The translations under genes and the position numbers were made by a program. DNA of 64,000 nt from Rathayibacter oskolensis (GTDB lineage: Bacteria > Actinomycetota > Actinomycetes > Actinomycetales > Microbacteriaceae): the NCBI RefSeq assembly GCF_900177245.1, contig NZ_FXBM01000001.1:496001-560000 (forward strand), read 5' to 3'. The notes below the pieces were generated by a model. It saw only the letters and a program-made list of their open reading frames with translations. It was not told the origin of the DNA and did no database searches. Of this stretch, positions 45,996 to 55,258 are shown in pieces. Positions within the stretch are counted from its first letter, which is position 1; each line of letters opens with the position of its first letter.

Positions 45996-47843
45996 ATGTG
46001 TGGAATCGTGGGATACGTCGGTGAGCGGGACAGCCTGGCCGTGCTGCTCGGGGGCCTGAAGCGTCTGGAGTACCGCGGGTACGACTCCGCGGGGGTCGCG
46101 GTGATCGACGCCGACGGGCAGCTCGACAGCCGCAAGCGCTCGGGCAAGCTCAGCGTCCTCGTCGAGGACCTCGAGGCGCGTCCGCTCGCGGAGGGCACGA
46201 CCGGGATCGGGCACACCCGCTGGGCGACGCACGGCGGTCCGACCGACCGCAACGCGCACCCCCACCTCGCCGACGACGGAAAGCTGGCGGTCATCCACAA
46301 CGGGATCATCGAGAACTTCCAGCCGCTGAAGGACGAGCTCGCCGCCGAGGGCGCGGTCTTCGAGAGCGAGACCGACACCGAGGTCGCGGCGCACCTCATC
46401 GCCCGCGAGTACCGCCGCACGGGCGACCTGGTCCTCGCGTTCCAGGCGATCGTCGCGCGACTCGAGGGGGCGTTCACGCTCCTCGCGCTGCACCAGGACC
46501 AGCCGGGCGTCGTGGTCGGCGCGCGTCGCAACTCGCCCCTGGTCATCGGCCTCGGCGACGGCGAGAACTTCCTCGGATCCGATGTCGCGGCGTTCGTCGA
46601 GTTCACCCGCCGCGCGGTCGCGATCGGCCAGGACCAGATCGTCACCATCACTCCGGAGCTCGTGACCGTGACCGACTTCTTCGGCAACGCCGTCGAGACG
46701 GAGCCGTTCGAGATCGCGTGGGACGCGTCCGCCTCCGAGAAGGGCGGCTGGTCGAGCTTCATGGCCAAGGAGATCACCGAAGGGCCGGAGGCGGTCGCCA
46801 ACACCCTGCGCGGACGGATCCACGACGGCGCGATCACCCTGCCGGAGCTCGAGGGCCTCGATCCGATCCTCACCGAGATCGACCGCATCACCGTCATCGC
46901 GTGCGGCACTGCGGCCTACTCGGGGATGGTCGCCAAGTACGCGATCGAGAAGTGGGCGCGCGTCCCCGTGGAGGTGGAGCTCAGCCACGAGTTCCGCTAC
47001 CGCGATCCCGTGCTCACGCCGCGCACCCTCGTGGTGTCGATCAGCCAGTCCGGCGAGACGATGGACACCCTGATGGCGGTCAAGTACGCCCGCGAGAAGG
47101 GAGCCAAGACGCTCTCCGTGTGCAACACCCAGGGCGCGACCATCCCGCGCGAGTCCGACGCCGTCCTCTACACCCACGCCGGTCCTGAGGTGGCGGTCGC
47201 TTCGACGAAGGCGTTCGTCGCGCAGATCGCCGCGCTCTACCTCTTCGGACTGCACCTCGCGACGGTGCGCGGCGCCGCCTCCGCCGAGCTCGTCGCGTCG
47301 CAGGCCGCTCAGCTGGCCGCGATCCCCGAGAAGCTGTCCCGGGTGCTCGACGCCTCCGAGGACATCGCCCAGCTGGCCGGCTGGATGGCCGACACCCGGG
47401 CGGTCCTGTTCCTCGGCCGCCACGTCGGCTACCCGGTCGCGCTCGAGGGGGCGCTGAAGCTCAAGGAGCTGGCCTACATCCACGCGGAGGGCTTCGCGGC
47501 GGGGGAGCTCAAGCACGGGCCGATCGCGCTGATCGAGCCGGGACAGGTGGTCTTCGTGATCGTCCCGAGCCCGAGCGAGTCGTACGAGCTGCAGCGCAAG
47601 GTCATCTCGAACATCCAGGAGATCAAGGCGCGCGGTGCGCGGGTCATCGCGATCGCCGAGCAGGGCGACACTGCGGCGATCCAGATCGCCGACGAGGTCG
47701 TGCCGATCCCGCTCGCGGACCCGCTCTTCGAGCCTCTGCTCGCGGTGACTCCGCTGCAGATGTTCGCGATGGAGCTCGCGTCGGCCAAGGGCCTCGACGT
47801 CGACCAGCCGCGCAATCTCGCGAAGTCGGTCACGGTCGAGTGA
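45996..47843 (+). CDS. glmS: Glutamine-fructose-6-phosphate aminotransferase (isomerizing)
   Basis: 615 residues. Makes glucosamine-6-phosphate. N-terminal nucleophile Cys2 in [12 protein letters not shown], with [17 protein letters not shown]; two SIS domains follow ([25 protein letters not shown], and [19 protein letters not shown]). ATG chosen because Cys must be residue 2. Leaderless; acpS and alr follow closely. Confidence 0.97.
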   Translation: MCGIVGYVGERDSLAVLLGGLKRLEYRGYDSAGVAVIDADGQLDSRKRSGKLSVLVEDLEARPLAEGTTGIGHTRWATHGGPTDRNAHPHLADDGKLAVIHNGIIENFQPLKDELAAEGAVFESETDTEVAAHLIAREYRRTGDLVLAFQAIVARLEGAFTLLALHQDQPGVVVGARRNSPLVIGLGDGENFLGSDVAAFVEFTRRAVAIGQDQIVTITPELVTVTDFFGNAVETEPFEIAWDASASEKGGWSSFMAKEITEGPEAVANTLRGRIHDGAITLPELEGLDPILTEIDRITVIACGTAAYSGMVAKYAIEKWARVPVEVELSHEFRYRDPVLTPRTLVVSISQSGETMDTLMAVKYAREKGAKTLSVCNTQGATIPRESDAVLYTHAGPEVAVASTKAFVAQIAALYLFGLHLATVRGAASAELVASQAAQLAAIPEKLSRVLDASEDIAQLAGWMADTRAVLFLGRHVGYPVALEGALKLKELAYIHAEGFAAGELKHGPIALIEPGQVVFVIVPSPSESYELQRKVISNIQEIKARGARVIAIAEQGDTAAIQIADEVVPIPLADPLFEPLLAVTPLQMFAMELASAKGLDVDQPRNLAKSVTVE

Positions 47844-47850
47844 TCGCGCC

Positions 47851-48201
47851 GTGATCGTGGGGATCGGTGTGGACGTGGTGGATCTGGCGCGCTTCGAGCG
47901 GGCGATCCTCCGCACTCCGCGGCTGCGCGACCGTCTGTTCGCCGAGAGCGAACGCGGGCTCCCCATTTCCTCCCTCGCCGGCCGGTTCGCGGCGAAGGAG
48001 GCGCTGATCAAGGCGCTCGGCGACTCGGCCGGCGCGCGCTGGCACGACATGGTCGTCGAGCGGGACGAGCACGGTGATCCCTCGTTCGCTCTGCACGGAG
48101 CGGCACGGGCGGCGGCCGAGGCGCGGGGGATCGCGCGCGTGCACCTGTCGATGACGCACGACGCCGGCATCGCCTGCGCGTTCGTGGTGGCCGAGTCGTG
48201 A
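47851..48201 (+). CDS. acpS: Holo-[acyl-carrier-protein] synthase
   Basis: 116 residues. Transfers 4'-phosphopantetheine from CoA to acyl carrier protein. GIGVDVVDLARFERAI (Mg2+-binding Asp), then GRFAAKEALIKAL and HLSMTHDAGIACAFVV are characteristic. GTG start 7 nt after glmS; stop overlaps alr as GTGA. Confidence 0.94.
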   Translation: MIVGIGVDVVDLARFERAILRTPRLRDRLFAESERGLPISSLAGRFAAKEALIKALGDSAGARWHDMVVERDEHGDPSFALHGAARAAAEARGIARVHLSMTHDAGIACAFVVAES

Positions 48202-49340
48202 TCGCGCCGCTGTCGTTCCGCGAGGCGCTGATCGACGCCGACGCGATCTCGGCGAACGTCGCCCGACTGCGCGAGCTCACCGGTGCGCGGCGCCTGATGG
48301 CCGTCGTCAAGGCGAACGCCTACGGCCACGGCGCGCTCGCCGCCGCGCAGGCCGCGCTCGCCGGCGGCGCCGACGCCCTCGGCACCGCCGATCTGCGCGA
48401 GGCGGTCGCGCTGAGGGAGGCGGGGGTGCTCGCCCCACTCCTGTGCTGGCTGCACGACCCCGGTGAGGACTTCGACGCCGCGGTCGAGCACGGCATCGAC
48501 GTCGCCGTCTCGACGCGGGCGCAGCTCGACGCCCTCGCCCAGGCGGCGGAGGATCGCGGCGTGCGCGCCGCGGTGCAGCTCAAGTTCGACACCGGCCTCA
48601 GTCGCAACGGCGCTCCGGAGGAGGAGTGGCCGCTCCTCGCCGACGCCCTCTCGCGGCACGTCGCGGTCGGCTCCCTGCACCTCACCGGTCTGTTCTCGCA
48701 CCTCTCGAACGCCTCGCGCGAGGAGGATCTCGCGCAGCTCGCCGTGCTGCGCCGGGGCGCCGCCGTGCTGAGCGATCGCGGGATCGCCGCGCCCCTCCTG
48801 CACCTCGCGGCCACGGCGGGCGCCCTGCGCCTGCCCGAGACGCGGCTCGACCTGGTGCGTACCGGCATCGGCGTCTACGGCCTGTCTCCGTTCGACGGCG
48901 AGAGCTCGCTCGAGCTCGGGCTGGTGCCCGCGATGACTCTCCAGGGCCGAGTGGCGGGCGTGCGTCGCGTCGGCGCGGGCACCGGAGTCAGCTACGACTA
49001 CACCTACCGGGCACCCGGCAGCACCACTCTCGCGCTCGTCCCGTTCGGCTACGCCGACGGCATCCCGCGAAGCGCATCGGGAGTCGCCGAGGTGCTGATC
49101 GGCGGGAGGCGCCACCGCATCGCCGGTCGCGTGGCCATGGACCAGTTCGTCGTCGACGTCGGCGACGCCCCCGTGGAGGTCGGCGACGCGGTCACCCTCT
49201 GGGGCGACCCGACGACGGGGGTCCCGTCGGTGGACGAGTGGGCGCGCTGGTGCGGCACGATCAACTACGAGCTCGTCACCCGGATCGGCCAGCGGGTGCA
49301 GCGCCGGGTTGTGGGCGGGCAGGGCGGCGTCCGTGCCTGA
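48198..49340 (+). CDS. alr: Alanine racemase
   Basis: 380 residues. Makes D-alanine for peptidoglycan. PLP-Lys38 lies in MAVVKANAYGHGALAAA; the catalytic Tyr region is GVSYDYTYRAP, with RVAMDQFVVDVGD. GTG start overlaps the acpS stop. tsaE starts 8 bp before its end. Mycobacterial-type gene order without the NAD(P)HX epimerase gene. Confidence 0.96.
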   Translation: MIAPLSFREALIDADAISANVARLRELTGARRLMAVVKANAYGHGALAAAQAALAGGADALGTADLREAVALREAGVLAPLLCWLHDPGEDFDAAVEHGIDVAVSTRAQLDALAQAAEDRGVRAAVQLKFDTGLSRNGAPEEEWPLLADALSRHVAVGSLHLTGLFSHLSNASREEDLAQLAVLRRGAAVLSDRGIAAPLLHLAATAGALRLPETRLDLVRTGIGVYGLSPFDGESSLELGLVPAMTLQGRVAGVRRVGAGTGVSYDYTYRAPGSTTLALVPFGYADGIPRSASGVAEVLIGGRRHRIAGRVAMDQFVVDVGDAPVEVGDAVTLWGDPTTGVPSVDEWARWCGTINYELVTRIGQRVQRRVVGGQGGVRA

Positions 49341-49815
49341 GCGCGCCTGGTTCGCCGACCGCACGGTCGAGGTCGAGGACCCGGAGTCGATGGAGGAGCT
49401 CGGCCGCTCCCTCGGGCGGGTGCTCCGCGCAGGAGACCTGCTCGTGCTCACCGGGCCTCTCGGCGCGGGGAAGACCACGTTCACCCGCGGGCTCGGCGAG
49501 GGGCTCGGGGTCCGCGGACCGGTGACGAGCCCGACCTTCGTGATCGCGCGCACGCACCCGCCGCTCCACGACGGCCCCCCGCTCGTGCACGTCGACGCCT
49601 ACCGGGTGGGGTCGCCCGTCGAGCTGGACGACCTCGACCTCGATCTCGAGCACTCGGTCGTCGTCGTCGAGTGGGGCGCGGGGATGCTCGACGGCGTCTC
49701 GGCGTCGTGGCTCGACGTCGTCATCGACCGTCCGACGGCCGCCTCCGACGCCGCAGAGGGCGAGGAGCCGATCGAGCCCCGCGCAGTGAGCTTCCGCGGG
49801 ACCCGCTGGGGCTGA
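49333..49815 (+). CDS. tsaE: tRNA threonylcarbamoyladenosine biosynthesis ATPase TsaE
   Basis: 160 residues. P-loop LTGPLGAGKTTFTRGLGEGLG, then SPTFVIARTH, HVDAYRVGSPVELDDLDL and VVVVEWG, matching the TsaE fold. It drives cycles of the TsaB-TsaD complex for t6A37. GTG at 49333 overlaps alr by 8 bp; family members begin near this point. Confidence 0.94.
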   Translation: MPERAWFADRTVEVEDPESMEELGRSLGRVLRAGDLLVLTGPLGAGKTTFTRGLGEGLGVRGPVTSPTFVIARTHPPLHDGPPLVHVDAYRVGSPVELDDLDLDLEHSVVVVEWGAGMLDGVSASWLDVVIDRPTAASDAAEGEEPIEPRAVSFRGTRWG

Positions 49816-49826
49816 TCGACCGCCGG

Positions 49827-49832
49827 TACCCT
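49827..49832 (+). promoter_or_regulatory. -10 box of leaderless tsaB
   Basis: TACCCT followed by 6 nt and GTG at 49839. Confidence 0.5.
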
Positions 49833-49838
49833 GTCAGG

Positions 49839-50459
49839 GTGCTTCTCGCGATCGACACCTCCTCCGGCACCTCCGTCGCCGTCGTCGACGAGCACGGCGA
49901 GGTCCGCTCGGAGCGGACCGAGACCGACACCATGCGGCACGCCGAGGTGATCGGCCGGCTGATCCTCGAGGCCCTGGAGGCGGCCGACGTCGCCGCCGCG
50001 GACATCGACGCGGTCGCGATCGGCATGGGGCCGGGCCCGTTCACGGGGCTCCGGGTCGGCATCGCCGCCGCGCGCGCCTTCGCGTTCGGCCGGGGGATCC
50101 CGACGGTGCCCGTGGTGTCGCACGACGCGATCGCCCTGGCCGCGCTGCGCCACGGCCACGAGGGCGGTTTCCTCGTGGTCACGGATGCGCGCCGTCGCGA
50201 GCTCTACTGGAGCGCCTACGAGGGTCTGGACGCCGACGGCATCCCCGTCCGCACCTCCGGGCCGGGTCTCGACAAGCCGCCCGCACTGCCGTTCCCCGGG
50301 CTGCCGCGCCTCGAGGAGGAGAGCGTCTCGGCCGCAGAGCTCGGCGTCGTCGCCGCGCGCGCCCTGGCCGCCGGCCGTCCGGCGGTCGCCGACGAGCCGC
50401 TCTACCTCCGCTCTCCCGACGTCACGCTCTCGGCCGGCCCCAAGCGGGTGACCGGATGA
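49839..50459 (+). CDS. tsaB: tRNA threonylcarbamoyladenosine biosynthesis protein TsaB
   Basis: 206 residues. [19 protein letters not shown] and [23 protein letters not shown] are the TsaB hallmarks; it is an inactive relative that scaffolds TsaD. GTG chosen 6 nt after a -10 box, giving the family N-terminus. The stop overlaps the rimI ATG (ATGA). Confidence 0.94.
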   Translation: MLLAIDTSSGTSVAVVDEHGEVRSERTETDTMRHAEVIGRLILEALEAADVAAADIDAVAIGMGPGPFTGLRVGIAAARAFAFGRGIPTVPVVSHDAIALAALRHGHEGGFLVVTDARRRELYWSAYEGLDADGIPVRTSGPGLDKPPALPFPGLPRLEEESVSAAELGVVAARALAAGRPAVADEPLYLRSPDVTLSAGPKRVTG

Positions 50460-50950
50460 CCGCGGTCGAGCTGCGCGACGCCGTCGCCCCCGACCTCGAC
50501 GCGATCATGGCGATCGAGGAGTCGGAGTTCACGAGCGACGCGTGGTCGCGCACGATGATGGCCGAGGAGATCCGCAGCCGCCACACGCGCTACATCGTGG
50601 CGGAGCGCGCCGGGGAGCTCGTCGGCTACGCCGGGCTGCTCTGCCCGGTGGGGGCGCACGAGGGCGATGTGCAGACGATCGCGGTCCTCGCCTCCGCGCG
50701 GGGAGCGGGCCTCGGCCGGCGTCTGCTGCGCGAGCTCCTGGCGACCGCTCGGGAGCGCGGCGCCCGCGAGGTGTTCCTCGAGGTGCGCGCCGACAACCCG
50801 GTCGCGCAGTCGCTGTACGCCTCGGAGGGCTTCGAGGAGATCGGGGTCCGCCCCGCCTACTACCAGCCGGACGGAGTCGACGCGCTCGTGATGCGACTGG
50901 ACCTGCGCGATGCGGCCGGCCCGACCCGATCCTCCGAGGAGACTCCATGA
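50456..50950 (+). CDS. rimI: Ribosomal-protein-alanine N-acetyltransferase (GNAT)
   Basis: 164 residues, GNAT fold. Acetyl-CoA loop [26 protein letters not shown] and C-terminal [28 protein letters not shown] match RimI. In E. coli RimI acetylates S18; the substrate here is inferred from family and from its usual position between tsaB and tsaD. Coupled to both neighbours by 4-bp overlaps. Confidence 0.92.
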   Translation: MTAVELRDAVAPDLDAIMAIEESEFTSDAWSRTMMAEEIRSRHTRYIVAERAGELVGYAGLLCPVGAHEGDVQTIAVLASARGAGLGRRLLRELLATARERGAREVFLEVRADNPVAQSLYASEGFEEIGVRPAYYQPDGVDALVMRLDLRDAAGPTRSSEETP

Positions 50951-52011
50951 CGGCCGGCCCGCTCGTTCTCGGCATCGAGACCAGCTGCGACGAGACGGGG
51001 ATCGGCATCGTCCGCGGCACGACCCTGCTCGCGAACACGATCGCCTCCTCGATGGAGGAGCACGCCCGGTACGGCGGAGTCGTGCCCGAGGTGGCCGCGC
51101 GGGCCCACCTCGAGGCCCTCGAGCCGACGCTGCGGGCGGCGCTGGCCGAGGCCGGAGTCTCGCTGCAGGATCTCGATGCGATCGCGGTCACGAGCGGACC
51201 GGGGCTCTCGGGCGCCCTCATGGTCGGCGTCGGCGCCGCGAAGGCGCTCGCCGTCTCGCTCGGGAAGCCGGTCTACGCCGTGAACCACCTCGTCGGGCAC
51301 GTCGGAGCCGACGTGCTCCGCGCCGACGGCGGTGAGGGCAGCCCCGTCGAGGTGCCGACGATCGCCCTGCTCGTCTCGGGCGGCCACACGTCGCTCCTGC
51401 ACGTGCGCGATCTGGTGTCGGACGTGGAGCTGCTCGGCGAGACGATCGACGACGCCGCGGGCGAGGCGTTCGACAAGGTCGCCCGCGTGCTCGGGCTGCC
51501 CTACCCGGGCGGCCCGCAGATCGACCGCGTGGCTGCGGGAGGCGATCCGGCGGCGATCCGCTTCCCGCGCGGGCTGAGTCTTCCAAAGGACAGGGAGAAG
51601 CACCGCTACGACTTCTCGTTCTCGGGCCTCAAGACCGCGGTGGCGCGCTGGGTGGAGCAGCGCCAGGACAGGGGCGAGGAGGTGCCGATCGCCGATGTCG
51701 CGGCGAGCTTCCGCGAGGCGGTCGCCGACGTCCTCCTGACGAAGGCGGTCGCCGCCTGCCGCGATCGCGACGTCCCCCGGCTCCTCCTGGGAGGCGGAGT
51801 CGTCGCGAACGCGCGGGTCAGGGCTCTCGCCGAGGAGCGCTGCGCCGCGGCGGGGATCGCGCTGCGGATCCCTCCGCTCTCGCTCTGCACCGACAACGGA
51901 GCGATGATCGCGGCGCTCGGAGCCCAGCTCATCGAAGCGGGACACGCTCCCTCGAGCCTGTCCTTCGGCGCCGACTCCACTCTGCCTGTGACCGAGATCC
52001 AGGTGCACTGA
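50947..52011 (+). CDS. tsaD: tRNA N6-adenosine threonylcarbamoyltransferase TsaD
   Basis: 354 residues. Catalytic subunit of t6A37 synthesis. [14 protein letters not shown], metal-binding His pair in [23 protein letters not shown] and [11 protein letters not shown] are conserved. ATG overlaps the rimI stop and has CGAGGAGA upstream. Confidence 0.97.
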   Translation: MTAGPLVLGIETSCDETGIGIVRGTTLLANTIASSMEEHARYGGVVPEVAARAHLEALEPTLRAALAEAGVSLQDLDAIAVTSGPGLSGALMVGVGAAKALAVSLGKPVYAVNHLVGHVGADVLRADGGEGSPVEVPTIALLVSGGHTSLLHVRDLVSDVELLGETIDDAAGEAFDKVARVLGLPYPGGPQIDRVAAGGDPAAIRFPRGLSLPKDREKHRYDFSFSGLKTAVARWVEQRQDRGEEVPIADVAASFREAVADVLLTKAVAACRDRDVPRLLLGGGVVANARVRALAEERCAAAGIALRIPPLSLCTDNGAMIAALGAQLIEAGHAPSSLSFGADSTLPVTEIQVH

Positions 52012-52058
52012 GCGGCCTACCCCGCCGCCACGGGCCGGCACAAGCGGCACCCAGGCTT

Positions 52059-52088
52059 TTGACAGTCGATCCGCGCCCCTGTCACGCT
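52059..52088 (+). promoter_or_regulatory. Candidate promoter of the first DUF4190 gene
   Basis: Perfect TTGACA (52059-52064); the best -10 is CACGCT (52083-52088) with 18-bp spacing, a weak match. Confidence 0.4.
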
Positions 52089-52125
52089 GGGGCGCAACCG
52101 CTCGTTCCTGATCAAGGGGGATCCC

Positions 52126-52383
52126 ATGACCGCTCCGTACACGCCCGCCACCGACCGCTACAACATCCTGGCGATCATCGGCTTCATCGCCTCGTTCTTC
52201 GTCTCGGTCGTGGGCATCGTGCTCGGGTTCGTCGCCCTGTCGCAGATCAAGCGCACGGGTGAGAAGGGCCGCGGGCTCGCGATCGCCGCGATCGTCATCG
52301 GCTTCCTGGCCGTGATCGTCTCGATCATCGCGTTCGTCGCCCTCTTCGCGCTGGCGGCCTCGGCACCCACGACCGGCTACTGA
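52126..52383 (+). CDS. DUF4190-type small membrane protein
   Basis: 85 residues. Two membrane helices (ILAIIGFIASFFVSVVGIVLGFVAL and GLAIAAIVIGFLAVIVSIIAFVALFALA) joined by SQIKRTGEKGRG, the hallmark loop of DUF4190. Function unknown. AAGGGGGATC upstream of ATG. Followed by a terminator. Confidence 0.8.
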   Translation: MTAPYTPATDRYNILAIIGFIASFFVSVVGIVLGFVALSQIKRTGEKGRGLAIAAIVIGFLAVIVSIIAFVALFALAASAPTTGY

Positions 52384-52390
52384 TCACGGC

Positions 52391-52419
52391 GCTCCTCCTC
52401 CGCACGCCGGAGGAGGAGC
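52391..52419 (+). terminator. Terminator after the first DUF4190 gene
   Basis: Perfect 12-bp stem (52391-52402 with 52408-52419), 5-nt loop. Confidence 0.65.
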
Positions 52420-52443
52420 GTCCTCTCGAGAAGGGGAGACCAC

Positions 52444-52860
52444 GTGGAGCACGAGGACGCGAGCGGTCCGGTCGCCGGATCCGCCGCACCGACTCCGCCG
52501 CCCGCCCCTCCCGCCGGTGCGGCCGCGGCGATGTACCCGCCGCCGTCGGTGCCCGCCGACCTCACGTCGGCGCCTCCTGCCGGCGCCTACGCCCCTCCCG
52601 GCCCGTCCGCACGGCGCCCCTCGCTCAACGGGCTCGCGGTCGCCGCACTCATCTGCGGGATCCTGGGTCTCGCTCCGGCGGCGATCGTCCTCGGACACGT
52701 GGGCTTCGCGCAGGCCGGGCGGGCGGGTCAGCGCGGTCGGGGCCTCGCGGTCGCCGGGTTCGCGCTGGGCTACCTCGTCGTCGTGAGCGTCGTCGTGGGC
52801 TACATCGCCTACACCGCGTTCGTCGGCGGACTGCGCGACGACGGCTACCTGCCGGTCTGA
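52444..52860 (+). CDS. DUF4190-like membrane protein with Pro-rich N-terminus
   Basis: 138 residues. The first 58 residues are Pro/Ala-rich and cytoplasmic. Two helices follow (GLAVAALICGILGLAPAAIVLGHVGF and GLAVAGFALGYLVVVSVVVGYIAYTAF), joined by AQAGRAGQRGRG. Same architecture as its upstream neighbour. GTG start with AAGGGGAG upstream. Function unknown. Confidence 0.75.
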   Translation: MEHEDASGPVAGSAAPTPPPAPPAGAAAAMYPPPSVPADLTSAPPAGAYAPPGPSARRPSLNGLAVAALICGILGLAPAAIVLGHVGFAQAGRAGQRGRGLAVAGFALGYLVVVSVVVGYIAYTAFVGGLRDDGYLPV

Positions 52861-52897
52861 CCGCTGACCGGAGCCCACCCCCTCCGGAGCGGCTGGC

Positions 52898-52903
52898 TAG
52901 ACT
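52898..52903 (+). promoter_or_regulatory. -10 box of leaderless third DUF4190-like gene
   Basis: TAGACT followed by 7 nt and ATG at 52911. Confidence 0.55.
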
Positions 52904-52910
52904 CTGCGGC

Positions 52911-53417
52911 ATGAGCGACAGCACCCAGCCCGGTCCCGACGACCGCCAGGGCTCCGGTCCGATCCCGCCTCAGCCGCCGGTGCCCCCGGCTCCGCCCGCC
53001 CCGCCGGCGCCTCCTGGCGCGACCGCGCCGACCGCTCCGTCGGCCGGAGCTCCGCAGTACGGCCGGCCGAGCTACGGCACTCCCGCTGCTCCCGCACCCG
53101 GAGCGCCGACGCCCTCCTACGCCTACGCGCCCGCTCCGGTCGCCCCACCGCGCACGCTCAGCCTGGTCGGCATGATCCTCGGCATCGCCGGTCTGGTCAT
53201 CACGGTCTTCGCCTGGGGCTTCGGCTTCATCCTCTCCGCCCCCGCGGTCGTCCTCGGCTTCCTCGGGAGGCGTCGCGAGCCGGCGGCGCGCGGGTTCGCC
53301 CTCACGGCGATCATCACGGGCTTCGCCGGGATCCTCGTCTCGCTGATCTACCTGGCGATCACGATCGTCATCTTCGCGGTCGCCATCGGCGCGGCGAGCA
53401 CGGCGGCCGGCTCCTGA
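52911..53417 (+). CDS. DUF4190-like membrane protein with Pro/Tyr-rich N-terminus
   Basis: 168 residues. About 80 residues rich in Pro, Ala, Gly and Tyr precede two hydrophobic segments (SLVGMILGIAGLVITVFAWGFGFILSAPAVVLGFLG and GFALTAIITGFAGILVSLIYLAITIVIFAVAIGAA), with RRREPAARG in the loop. Similar plan to the two preceding genes. Function unknown. Leaderless ATG; convergent with the methyltransferase gene. Confidence 0.75.
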   Translation: MSDSTQPGPDDRQGSGPIPPQPPVPPAPPAPPAPPGATAPTAPSAGAPQYGRPSYGTPAAPAPGAPTPSYAYAPAPVAPPRTLSLVGMILGIAGLVITVFAWGFGFILSAPAVVLGFLGRRREPAARGFALTAIITGFAGILVSLIYLAITIVIFAVAIGAASTAAGS

Positions 53418-53438
53418 CTCCGGGCGCGTGACGGCGAT

Positions 53439-53458
53439 CCCGGGCTCCTGAGCCCGGG
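53439..53458. terminator. Bidirectional hairpin between convergent genes
   Basis: CCCGGGCTC/GAGCCCGGG with a minimal loop, in the 49-bp gap between two convergent genes; can serve both strands. Confidence 0.6.
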
Positions 53459-53466
53459 CGCCCGCG

Positions 53467-54654
53467 TCAGGAGGCGCGCTCGGCCAGCAGTGCGCGGTGC
53501 CTGCCCTGCACGCGGGTCAGGATCAGCACCGCGCTGCCGCGCCCGCTGAGCCCGAGCTTCGTGCGGAACCGTGCGGGGTCGATGTCCACTCCGCGCTTCT
53601 TGATCTCGAGCACCCCGATGCCGCGGCTCCTCAGCTCGCGCGCCAGGGTCTTCTCGTCGAGCGGCAGCTCCGCGAGCACGCGGAAGCTCCGGAGGAACGG
53701 CGAGGTCGCCGGCTCCGCGCCCGTGAGGTAGGCGATGCCGGGGGAGAGCATGCGGGATCCGCTGGAGCGGGCGAGCTCGCCGAGGAGGCGGGCGCGGATG
53801 GCCGACCCGTCGGGCTCGTGGACGTACTCGGCGAGGTCGCCCACCTCCTCGTCGTCGCTGTCGGAGGAGGCGGTCAGCTCGGCCGCGCCGCCCGCGCCGA
53901 GGAGGAGGGCCGATCGGCGGACGCCGGGCCGCGCGAGCGGGCCGAACCACAGACCCGTCTCGACGAGCTCGCCGTCGACCGAGACCCACTGGGCCTCCGC
54001 CTCCGCCGGGATCCGGTCGCGGTCGAAGCCCGGTCCGAGCTTGATGCCCACGGGCCGGTGCTCGGCGAGGCCGAAGGCGAAGTCGAGCGAGGGGGAGTAG
54101 TCGTCGGGGTCCGACAGGCGACGGGTCTCGCGGTGCCCGGCCGTGCGGCGCGCGGGGTCGAGGTAGACGGCGTCGAAGCCCTCCAGGTCGAACGACTCCG
54201 CATCGGCGTGCACGGCGCTCGCCTGGGGGAACGGCGCGAGATTGAAGCTCGCGAGCGTCGCCGTGACCTCGTCCGCGTCGACCGCCGTCACCTCGAGGTC
54301 GATCGCCGCGAGGGCCAGGGCGTCGCCGCCGATGCCGCTGCCCAGGTCGGCGACGCGCCTGACGCCGGCAGCGGCGAACCGCCCGGCGTGCAGGGCGGCG
54401 ACCCGGAGCCGTGTGGCCTGCTCGAGACCGGCGTCGGTGAAGAGCATCGAGCGGGCGAACTCGCCGAACTTCGCGGTGGCCTTCTCACGGAGACGCGCCT
54501 GCGTGAGGACGGCGGAGACGAGTCCGGGGGAGTGCCCGTCGGCGCGCAGCCGGGCGACGGCGCGGACCGGATCGTCCTGGCGGTAGCCGTCGAGGGAGTC
54601 CAGGAGCCGGAGCCCCTCCGGGGAGAGGAGCTCGACCAGCTCGTCGCGTCGCAT
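53467..54654 (-). CDS. Class I SAM-dependent methyltransferase (THUMP-like C-terminal domain)
   Basis: 395 residues. SAM motif RVADLGSGIGGDALALA, then ITLEVTAVDAD-type acidic loop (EVTAVDADEV) and DAVYLDPARR, resembling the (D/N)PPxR region of RNA methyltransferases. The C-terminal part (ELRSRGIGVLEIKKRGVDIDPARFRTKL) matches the THUMP-like domain found after such enzymes in actinobacteria. RNA substrate inferred only. Start taken at MRRDELVELL because this ATG lies 7 nt after TAGCAT; the upstream ATG at 54663 overlaps that box. Confidence 0.82.
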   Translation of the reverse strand: MRRDELVELLSPEGLRLLDSLDGYRQDDPVRAVARLRADGHSPGLVSAVLTQARLREKATAKFGEFARSMLFTDAGLEQATRLRVAALHAGRFAAAGVRRVADLGSGIGGDALALAAIDLEVTAVDADEVTATLASFNLAPFPQASAVHADAESFDLEGFDAVYLDPARRTAGHRETRRLSDPDDYSPSLDFAFGLAEHRPVGIKLGPGFDRDRIPAEAEAQWVSVDGELVETGLWFGPLARPGVRRSALLLGAGGAAELTASSDSDDEEVGDLAEYVHEPDGSAIRARLLGELARSSGSRMLSPGIAYLTGAEPATSPFLRSFRVLAELPLDEKTLARELRSRGIGVLEIKKRGVDIDPARFRTKLGLSGRGSAVLILTRVQGRHRALLAERAS

Positions 54655-54661
54655 CCGGCCC

Positions 54662-54667
54662 ATGCTA
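54662..54667 (-). promoter_or_regulatory. -10 box of leaderless methyltransferase gene
   Basis: TAGCAT on the minus strand, 7 nt before the ATG at 54654. Confidence 0.55.
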
Positions 54668-54699
54668 GGCCACGGTCGCACCGCCCCGACCGGGTGCTC

Positions 54700-54726
54700 C
54701 TGGCACTCTGATTGCACGAGTGCCAG
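54700..54726. promoter_or_regulatory. CIRCE element 1 (HrcA operator)
   Basis: Perfect CTGGCACTC-N9-GAGTGCCAG. The spacer contains TTGCAC, the groES -35 box, so HrcA binding would block RNA polymerase. Confidence 0.92.
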
Positions 54727-54741
54727 CGGAGCCTCTACAGT
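54712..54741 (+). promoter_or_regulatory. groES promoter
   Basis: TTGCAC (54712-54717), 18-bp spacer, TACAGT (54736-54741), lying between and partly inside the two CIRCE elements. Confidence 0.7.
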
Positions 54742-54745
54742 GGAT

Positions 54746-54772
54746 CTAGCACTCTCGGAGCGTGTGTGCCAA
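54746..54772. promoter_or_regulatory. CIRCE element 2 (imperfect)
   Basis: CTAGCACTC-N9-GTGTGCCAA, covering the likely transcription start just after the -10. Confidence 0.75.
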
Positions 54773-54813
54773 TGAGCGCGCTCCTCCCATCGTCGTCAAG
54801 AAAGAGGTCAACC

Positions 54814-55110
54814 GTGTCGGTGTCCATCAAGCCGCTCGAAGATCGCATCGTCATCAAGCAGGTCGAGGCGGAGCAGGTGACCGCTTCCGGTCTCGTCATC
54901 CCCGACACCGCCAAGGAGAAGCCGCAGGAGGGTGAAGTCGTCGCCGTGGGCCCCGGCCGCATCGACGACAACGGCAACCGCGTCCCCCTCGACGTGGCCG
55001 TGGGTGACAAGGTCATCTACTCCAAGTACGGCGGAACCGAGGTCAAGTTCTCGGGCGAGGACCTCCTGGTCCTGTCCGCGCGCGACGTCCTCGCGGTCGT
55101 CGTCCGCTAG
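54814..55110 (+). CDS. groES: Co-chaperonin GroES
   Basis: 98 residues. Heptameric lid of Gro[39 protein letters not shown] includes the mobile loop; [22 protein letters not shown] follows. GTG start with AAAGAGG upstream. Controlled by two CIRCE boxes. groEL is not downstream: a terminator and rarD follow. Confidence 0.97.
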   Translation: MSVSIKPLEDRIVIKQVEAEQVTASGLVIPDTAKEKPQEGEVVAVGPGRIDDNGNRVPLDVAVGDKVIYSKYGGTEVKFSGEDLLVLSARDVLAVVVR

Positions 55111-55122
55111 AGCGGACCAGAC

Positions 55123-55156
55123 GAAGGGCCCGGCGACCTCGGTCGCCGGGCCCTTC
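55123..55156 (+). terminator. groES terminator
   Basis: Arms at 55123-55138 and 55141-55156 are perfect reverse complements (16 bp, effective loop CTCG). Confidence 0.8.
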
Positions 55157-55245
55157 GTCGTCCGGGCGCGGTCCTCCTGGCGACGGGTGGCCTGATCGAG
55201 CCGCCGTCTGTCCGTTCCCCACCGCTCGGCGGTCGGAACCGTGCG

Positions 55246-55251
55246 TACCAT
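55246..55251 (+). promoter_or_regulatory. -10 box of leaderless rarD
   Basis: TACCAT followed by 7 nt and GTG at 55259. Confidence 0.5.
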
Positions 55252-55258
55252 CGGACGG

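Noticed and set aside
45885-49553. 1222-codon minus-strand frame opposite glmS-acpS-alr
   Set aside because: Shadow of three clear plus-strand genes with no recognisable motif; it also runs through the coaA/glmS promoter region.
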